Assembly: GCA_902470455.1 (NCBI GenBank)
Contig: CABRGI010000022.1
Span: 1 to 9,141, forward strand
DNA length: 9,141 nucleotides
Source: an uncultured Parvimonas sp.
GTDB taxonomy: Bacteria; Bacillota; Clostridia; Tissierellales; Peptoniphilaceae
Direction of reading: 5' to 3'
Notes under the pieces: generated by a model
Databases searched by the model: none
Told to the model about the DNA's origin: nothing
Seen by the model: the letters and a program-made list of their open reading frames with translations, nothing else
Position numbers and translations under genes: made by a program
Shown: positions 6,155-9,141 of the stretch, in pieces
Layout of the letters: each line of letters begins with the position of its first letter
How positions within the stretch are numbered: the stretch's first letter is position 1

Positions 6155-7115
6155 GATTATATCCCTCCGGATTCTTAAATATTTTACACCTGATAAAAGC
6201 ATCTACAACCAGTATATCCGTACACATTTGTAATTCTTCCATTGGCATTTTTACATAATTACTACTTTCAATTATAACTTTCATAACACAATTAATTATT
6301 TCATAAAAAATATGCTTAGGAGTATTATCTAATCTATTTAATTCTATATACTGTCTTCTAATTTCTTGTAATACAGAGAGGCTTTTATTTTTACCTTCTT
6401 TATCAAACTCACTGTATATTTCATCAAGCCTATGGTAAAAGATTTTATAATCGTCAATTATATCTTTAGCATCTTCTAAATCATTAAAAAGAATTTTATC
6501 CTCTATGGCAAAAGAGTTTATTTCTGGAGAACCAGCATTAATATCAAGTTTTTCTTCTGCTAAAATGTTAATAATGTTAGCTAAATTTGACTCAACTTTA
6601 ACACAATTAACTTCCTCCCCTAATTCAACTTTTATGAAATCATATAACCTTCTTTGCTTATAAACTGTTTGATTTAAAATTTTTCTAAGAAGTGTCACAA
6701 CATCCCATATATCCTGTTTTGGATCAAATTTCATACTATATGGATTTTGAAAATTTTTGTTTTTTAGAGAATTAGATGCCTCCTTAGAAATAGACATAAA
6801 TTTATAGCTATAATCTTTATATTTAGTATATACATCCTTACTTAGTGAACTTTCAATTTTTGCTTTTGTACAAGTTGAAGAAACTTGTACAACAACTTTA
6901 TTTTTATGATCTATTAAATCTATACCATCTATATTTTGATATGAGAAATTCAAATTTTCTAATTCTAAATCAAAAATAATATTACACAAACAGGCGAAAA
7001 AATTCTCCGAATGGATATTAAGCTCCAAAAGGTTTAGTTTACTTCGCACTTCTATTCTAGATGCTAACGCATTTAATTTTTCTTCTATATAATCAAAATA
7101 AATTGTCCTGTTCAC
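6138..7115 (-). CDS. ABC-3C effector: SMEK-like N-terminal domain plus ABC-3C C-terminal domain
   Basis: This 325-residue protein has two parts. The N-terminal half (about 1-165) resembles the SMEK domain found at the front of ABC-three-component effector proteins; the segment NIDGIDLIDHKNKVVVQVSS (61-80) has an acidic-then-Q-x-S layout reminiscent of divergent restriction-endonuclease-like folds, so a nuclease role is possible but unproven. The C-terminal half (about 200-325), ending in CTDILVVDAFIRCKIFKNP (298-316) and VIAR, matches the ABC-3C CTD pattern that pairs with middle component 6. The start is GTG at 7115 after AAAGGGGTGG; no better in-frame start is seen. It is the first gene of the operon, 163 bases after a predicted transcription start. 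Identity as the ABC-3C CTD protein is firm; the biochemical activity is not. Confidence 0.82.
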   Translation of the reverse strand: MNRTIYFDYIEEKLNALASRIEVRSKLNLLELNIHSENFFACLCNIIFDLELENLNFSYQNIDGIDLIDHKNKVVVQVSSTCTKAKIESSLSKDVYTKYKDYSYKFMSISKEASNSLKNKNFQNPYSMKFDPKQDIWDVVTLLRKILNQTVYKQRRLYDFIKVELGEEVNCVKVESNLANIINILAEEKLDINAGSPEINSFAIEDKILFNDLEDAKDIIDDYKIFYHRLDEIYSEFDKEGKNKSLSVLQEIRRQYIELNRLDNTPKHIFYEIINCVMKVIIESSNYVKMPMEELQMCTDILVVDAFIRCKIFKNPEGYNHVIAR

Positions 7116-7264
7116 TTAATACCACCCCTTTCTTAATATTTATTCCTTGAATAATAAAGATGGTTCTATCTCAAAATAATTTTCTATTTTTTTGCATTAT
7201 CAAAGAAATTACTCATTATTTATTTGGGTTTTTTAAAAAATATCTATAATATCCATTTTACAAC

Positions 7265-7273
7265 TATCCTATT
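7265..7273 (+). repeat. TATCCTATT element, copy 1 (leader of ABC-3C operon)
   Basis: TATCCTATT here and at 7385-7393 are identical, and their surroundings are also similar (ATTTTACAAC before this copy, ATTTTAAAACC before the other). This copy lies about 5-13 bases downstream of the predicted transcription start; the other about 107 bases upstream. Such paired sites on both sides of a promoter could be operators. Confidence 0.35.
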
Positions 7274-7284
7274 TATTTTTCGTT

Positions 7285-7314
7285 ATTATATCACCTTTTA
7301 AGACAATTAGTCAA
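7285..7314 (-). promoter_or_regulatory. Promoter of the ABC-3C operon
   Basis: On the minus strand TTGACT (7314-7309) and TATAAT (7290-7285) are 18 bases apart, with TGA directly before the -10 (extended -10). Transcription should start near 7278, leaving a leader of about 160 bases before the GTG at 7115. The leader holds two tiny ATG frames of 7 and 10 codons without ribosome sites, which I do not consider genes. Confidence 0.7.
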
Positions 7315-7384
7315 CATATAATAACTAACAAAATATAACAATAATATCTATATTTCTAAGTTACCTTAAAATTATTTTAAAACC

Positions 7385-7393
7385 TATCCTATT
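7385..7393 (+). repeat. TATCCTATT element, copy 2
   Basis: Second copy of the 9-base element, 120 bases from the first, on the upstream side of the ABC-3C promoter. Similarity extends a few bases to both sides (ATTCTT against ATTTATT to the right). Confidence 0.35.
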
Positions 7394-7421
7394 CTTAATA
7401 TGCAAATGCTTATAGTCTTGG

Positions 7422-7454
7422 ACTTATGTAGATTACATTACGAGTTCAAATAAA
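7422..7454 (+). repeat. Imperfect direct repeat, right side of the ABC-3C operon
   Basis: Partner of the repeat at 4163-4195: 15 of 16 identical over the core and 25 of 33 overall, in the same orientation, 3,259 bases apart. Between the two copies lie exactly the ABC-3C operon and its promoter region. Confidence 0.55.
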
Positions 7455-7526
7455 AATTTATTCAAACCGCCAGTAATGGCTAACCTAAGTCGTTTAGGTC
7501 AACTCACGAAAGTGAGTTATTTTTTT
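7441..7526 (+). ncRNA. Candidate plus-strand structured RNA with three hairpins
   Basis: Reading the plus strand: an AT-rich near-palindrome (7444-7467), then GCCA-GTAA-TGGC (7469-7480), ACCTAA-GTCGT-TTAGGT (7483-7499) and a terminator hairpin with a GAAA loop (7501-7518). Two loops are GNRA type only on this strand, and only this strand has the T run, so the plus strand is probably the RNA. I could not identify a convincing promoter or a family; the 5' end is unknown. It would be antisense to any transcript from the minus-strand promoter at 7596-7624. The rest of the 593-base gap (7116-7708) holds the ABC-3C promoter and leader and the copy B module. Confidence 0.45.
7501..7526 (+). terminator. 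Intrinsic terminator with GAAA tetraloop
   Basis: AACTCAC (7501-7507), loop GAAA, GTGAGTT (7512-7518), then A and seven T. It is a textbook terminator on the plus strand only; on the minus strand it is followed by GACCTAAACG. Confidence 0.8.
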
Positions 7527-7595
7527 GCAAAAAAGTATTACTGAATATCGGATTTAAAGTATAATTATGAAAACCTTTTATTACAACACAATTAG

Positions 7596-7624
7596 ATTAT
7601 AAAGCTATTAATAGTTTTTGTCAA
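7596..7624 (-). promoter_or_regulatory. Consensus sigma-A promoter in copy B
   Basis: TTGACA (7624-7619), 17 bases, TATAAT (7601-7596) on the minus strand, both perfect. No gene with a ribosome site follows until the ABC-3C operon, so this promoter either makes a leader of about 470 bases for that operon or a non-coding RNA opposing the plus-strand structured element. Confidence 0.8.
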
Positions 7625-7660
7625 TGTTTATAAATTTTAACTTGTATTTTAGACATAAAA

Positions 7661-7686
7661 AACAGAGTTAAATAACTAACTCTGTT
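7661..7686 (-). terminator. Intrinsic terminator after the 178-aa membrane protein (copy B)
   Basis: AACAGAGTTA (7661-7670) and TAACTCTGTT (7677-7686) pair around a 6-base loop. On the minus strand the stem is followed by a T run complementary to AAAAAA ending at 7662. It lies 23 bases past the stop codon at 7709. Confidence 0.85.
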
Positions 7687-7708
7687 TAAGAATGTTTATA
7701 TTAATAAT

Positions 7709-8245
7709 TCAATAATTATATAAAAATTTGTTTACTATTGTAGATGGAATATAGAATAAATATGGAGCTGTAAAGATTGCCATATATAATGCTAATTTTT
7801 TCTTATCTTTTTCTTCCAAATCTATATTTTTAAAGCTTAATTTTAGGTTTAAGTAATAGATACATAATCCTGATATTAAAATTGCAATTGTCATTAATAT
7901 AAATGCATATATATTATTAAAAGGATTTTCCATAATAGAATTAATAATATTATCATTAATCCATTTGAAAAATGCGGATTGCTCTTCTCCCATTACAACT
8001 AAAGTTGACATTAGAAATAAGAAAATTGCGCCAATAAAATCTGAAAAGAATCCAAATAAAAATACTTTTAGAATTACTTTTTTATATTTTTGAAAAGCTT
8101 CCTCTATCCTTAAAAATTTTAAAGATAATAATATTACAATTGAATCTATAACAAAATTTAAAGGTATTGCAATTATCCAAGTTATAGGAAACAAAAGTAA
8201 AAACCAAATCGGGAAAAATACATTGTAAATTTTTTTATTTTTCAT
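7709..8245 (-). CDS. Multi-pass membrane protein, function unknown
   Basis: This 178-residue protein is very hydrophobic, with about four to five membrane segments: roughly 10-41 (possibly two helices, with PIWF and PITW prolines), 57-84, 111-132 and 150-168. Short charged loops lie between them. I recognise the general look of uncharacterised Clostridia membrane proteins beginning with a KIYN-FFPIWFL-type motif but no functional family. ATG 8245 is set by AAAGGAGGTCATT directly before it; an in-frame ATG at 8287 has no ribosome site and lies in the leader. No promoter is obvious between 8245 and the terminator at 8355-8328, so expression probably depends on read-through from the structured RNA upstream. 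A strong terminator follows. Confidence 0.8.
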   Translation of the reverse strand: MKNKKIYNVFFPIWFLLLFPITWIIAIPLNFVIDSIVILLSLKFLRIEEAFQKYKKVILKVFLFGFFSDFIGAIFLFLMSTLVVMGEEQSAFFKWINDNIINSIMENPFNNIYAFILMTIAILISGLCIYYLNLKLSFKNIDLEEKDKKKLALYMAIFTAPYLFYIPSTIVNKFLYNY

Positions 8246-8327
8246 AATGACCTCCTTTAATAATAGGATTTTTAAGTAGTAAAACATAAGCTAAAAATTA
8301 CTTATTGCCTTAAAAATACTTATTTAT

Positions 8328-8355
8328 AAAAAAAGAGTTAGAATAACCCAACTCT
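8328..8355 (-). terminator. Terminator of the structured RNA upstream of the membrane protein gene
   Basis: On the minus strand AGAGTTGG pairs with CTAACTCT (one G-U pair) around a 6-base loop, followed by a run of T's. It lies 83 bases before the membrane protein start codon, so it either ends a free small RNA or acts as a regulated attenuator. Confidence 0.8.
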
Positions 8356-8459
8356 CATATATTTGATTAAGTAGTCGGTTGGTCGGTGTACCCAACATCT
8401 CAGATACCTTATTTAAGGTGTGACAGGAACCTTTTCTGCCCTCAACTACTTCTTTATCT
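8331..8459 (-). ncRNA. Unclassified structured RNA, candidate riboswitch or small RNA
   Basis: A consensus promoter (8466-8494) predicts an RNA of about 129 bases ending at the terminator above. The 5' arm AAGTAGTTG (8451-8443) pairs with CGACTACTT (8377-8369) as a 9-bp closing helix. Inside are three hairpins: GGCAG/CTGTC, ACCTT-AAAT-AAGGT, and GTTGG/CCAAC with an ACACCG-containing loop. A four-way-junction-like fold before a terminator and a membrane protein gene resembles riboswitch architecture. I compared it from memory with TPP, SAM, T-box, FMN, c-di-GMP, guanidine, THF and 6S patterns and none fits. Confidence 0.62.
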
Positions 8460-8465
8460 AACTAT

Positions 8466-8494
8466 AGTATACCCAAATTTTTATCTTTTGTCAA
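8466..8494 (-). promoter_or_regulatory. Promoter of the structured RNA
   Basis: TTGACA (8494-8489), 17 bases, TATACT (8471-8466) on the minus strand. The -35 hexamer overlaps the last codons of the PBECR-like gene (V-D-K-R-stop), so the two units are packed tightly. Confidence 0.8.
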
Positions 8495-8837
8495 CCTTTT
8501 TTAATCTTCCACTAAATTTTCTACTATTTAATTTAAAATCGTTTATACTATACATACTTACAACAAAAAATTTATCTTTCGTTTTATTAACTTTTAAAGC
8601 TAGTAGAATATTCTTCTTATAACATTTTACATACTCTAAAGCTAATTTCTTACCTTTAGTATTGATTCCTACATAATCTGGATCTTCAATTATTTCTTTA
8701 ATATTATCTAAATATTTTAAAACATCATAATGTTTCCTTTTTTCAAGATGTCTTTTTAGTCCATGTTTAGAATATTCTATTTCTGATAAGTCTGTTTCAA
8801 GACCTAATAATTCTTTAATGCTATCCTTTACTATCAT
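8481..8837 (-). CDS. PBECR-like (RelE/barnase/EndoU-type fold) putative RNase
   Basis: This 118-residue basic protein resembles the phage-barnase-EndoU-colicin E5/D-RelE-like (PBECR) nuclease family, best matching the PBECR2/3 pattern. Visible elements are SKHGLKRHLEKRKH (23-36) with candidate catalytic H25 and H30, the YLDNIKEIIEDPDYVG block (42-57), ILLALKVNK (77-85) and the C-terminal LNSRKFSGRLKK (103-114). Such domains occur as phage- or mobile-element-borne nucleases and as toxins; whether this one is active is unknown. The ATG at 8837 follows GAGGTG at good spacing. It appears as a single gene with no partner antitoxin gene, directly downstream of the SRP RNA terminator and upstream of the structured RNA. 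The family call rests on motif memory only. Confidence 0.6.
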   Translation of the reverse strand: MIVKDSIKELLGLETDLSEIEYSKHGLKRHLEKRKHYDVLKYLDNIKEIIEDPDYVGINTKGKKLALEYVKCYKKNILLALKVNKTKDKFFVVSMYSINDFKLNSRKFSGRLKKVDKR

Positions 8838-8856
8838 ACAAACACCTCATGACTAT

Positions 8857-8884
8857 ATTTTATCATAAATTAAATATAATTCAA
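8857..8884 (-). promoter_or_regulatory. Possible promoter of the PBECR-like gene
   Basis: TTGAAT (8884-8879), 16 bases, TAAAAT (8862-8857) with TGA directly before the -10. The predicted start near 8850 is just upstream of the ribosome site, giving a very short leader. The hexamers are less perfect than those of the other promoters in the window. Confidence 0.5.
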
Positions 8885-8896
8885 ATAAAAATTTAT

Positions 8897-8927
8897 AAAA
8901 AAAGAGTTATCTTTACAGATAACTCTT
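8897..8927 (-). terminator. Terminator of the SRP RNA gene
   Basis: AAGAGTTATCT and AGATAACTCTT (8927-8917 and 8912-8902 read on the minus strand) form an 11-bp perfect stem with a GTAA tetraloop, followed by a T run. It lies directly after the SRP RNA 3' arm. Confidence 0.92.
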
Positions 8928-9141
8928 CAATATGTAAGCACACCCAAGGTCGCTTAACAAGAAATGCACGGTACCCTTGCAGTTAGCTCTAAGTAAGCAA
9001 TCTTACGGCACATAGAGTACTTTACTTATGGCTGCTTCCGTCAAGACCTGACCAGATTCGTAAAGCTCTATTGCGTAAGGACCCACTTGTCAACACCACT
9101 TACAAAAGTCGGCTACACCCCTTGAAAATCTAACTTGGGAA
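8928..9141 (-). ncRNA. ffs: Signal recognition particle RNA, large (Bacillus) type, 5' end cut by window edge
   Basis: SRP RNA is the scaffold that binds Ffh and targets ribosomes making membrane proteins. The helix 8 hallmark GGTCAGG followed by GGAAGCAGCC is seen on the minus strand at 9053-9030; its loop is UGAC, of the URRC tetraloop class, instead of the GGAA of E. coli. More than 210 bases precede the terminator, far above the roughly 114 bases of the small type, so the RNA carries an Alu domain (GGGTGTAGCC near 9123-9114). CCCAAG at 9139-9134 pairs with CTTGGG near 8949-8944, showing that only a few 5' bases of the closing helix lie beyond the window. The last bases before the terminator are trimmed in relatives, so the mature 3' end is approximate. 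Confidence 0.93.

Larger units (their letters stand above)
7581..7686 (-). repeat. Terminator-promoter repeat, copy B
   Basis: Second copy of the module at 3741-3846, same orientation, offset 3,840 bases. Here the terminator directly follows the 178-residue membrane protein gene and the promoter points into the gap before the ABC-3C operon. Weak similarity may continue to the right into the last codons of the membrane protein gene. Confidence 0.75.

Noticed and set aside
7116..7278. Two very short ATG frames (7 and 10 codons) in the ABC-3C leader
   Set aside because: Neither has a ribosome site and both are within the range expected by chance in AT-rich DNA.
7441..7526. Three-hairpin element as a tracrRNA
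   Set aside because: The terminal hairpin series resembles tracrRNA tails, but there are no cas genes or repeat-spacer array in the window and no anti-repeat can be tested.
8385..8405. CTGAGA in the structured RNA as a TPP riboswitch signature
   Set aside because: The other TPP elements (ACCCUU-GAACCUGAUC and the GCGUAGGGA end) are absent and the fold is different.
8386..8622. Plus-strand open frame of 78 codons
   Set aside because: It overlaps the structured RNA and the PBECR-like gene on the other strand, and has no ribosome site or recognisable protein.
1..9141. CRISPR array, insertion sequence or tRNA genes
   Set aside because: No regularly spaced repeats, no transposase coding region and no cloverleaf sequence were seen on either strand.

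Overview
The window is AT-rich DNA from a low-GC Firmicute. Codon use, strong AGGAGG ribosome sites, near-consensus sigma-A promoters and a large Bacillus/Clostridia-type SRP RNA all fit an anaerobic coccus of the Tissierellia/Peptoniphilaceae type; that placement is inference and not certain. Every protein gene except one 24-codon peptide lies on the minus strand, so the window is best read from right to left.

Left third (1-3318): a compact housekeeping operon, transcribed in the order rbgA (ribosome assembly GTPase), rnhB (RNase HII), a YraN/UPF0102 nuclease-like gene, a MoaB/MogA family gene and comM/yifB (AAA+ ATPase, running off the left edge). Junctions are 11-base overlaps or gaps of 7-8 bases, and the order resembles the rbgA-rnhB-yraN-comM order common in Firmicutes.

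Middle (3378-7710): an accessory segment. An 82-residue, two-helix membrane protein has its own consensus promoter. Next to it is a complete candidate type I toxin-antitoxin locus: a tiny hydrophobic peptide on the plus strand, a converging antisense RNA on the minus strand, a shared terminator and two direct repeats that make the RNAs complementary around the peptide's start. Beside it lies a three-gene ABC-three-component (ABC-3C) conflict system: a SMEK-type effector/CTD protein, middle component 6, and a DUF2326-type coiled-coil ABC ATPase, all overlapping. Imperfect 33-base direct repeats lie outside the ABC-3C genes, and a roughly 105-bp terminator-promoter module occurs on both sides of the toxin plus ABC-3C block at about 79 percent identity, so the block looks like a cassette. 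The 593-base gap upstream of the ABC-3C operon holds its promoter, a long leader and a plus-strand three-hairpin element ending in an intrinsic terminator.

Right part (7709-9141): a 178-residue membrane protein of unknown function is preceded by a short transcription unit encoding a structured RNA (consensus promoter, multibranched fold, terminator) that I cannot assign to a known family. Upstream is a 118-residue protein resembling the PBECR family of RelE/barnase/EndoU-like nucleases, and then the 3' portion of the SRP RNA with its terminator, cut by the right edge.

Taken together, an accessory island rich in defence, toxin and small-RNA features sits between a core operon and the SRP RNA gene.
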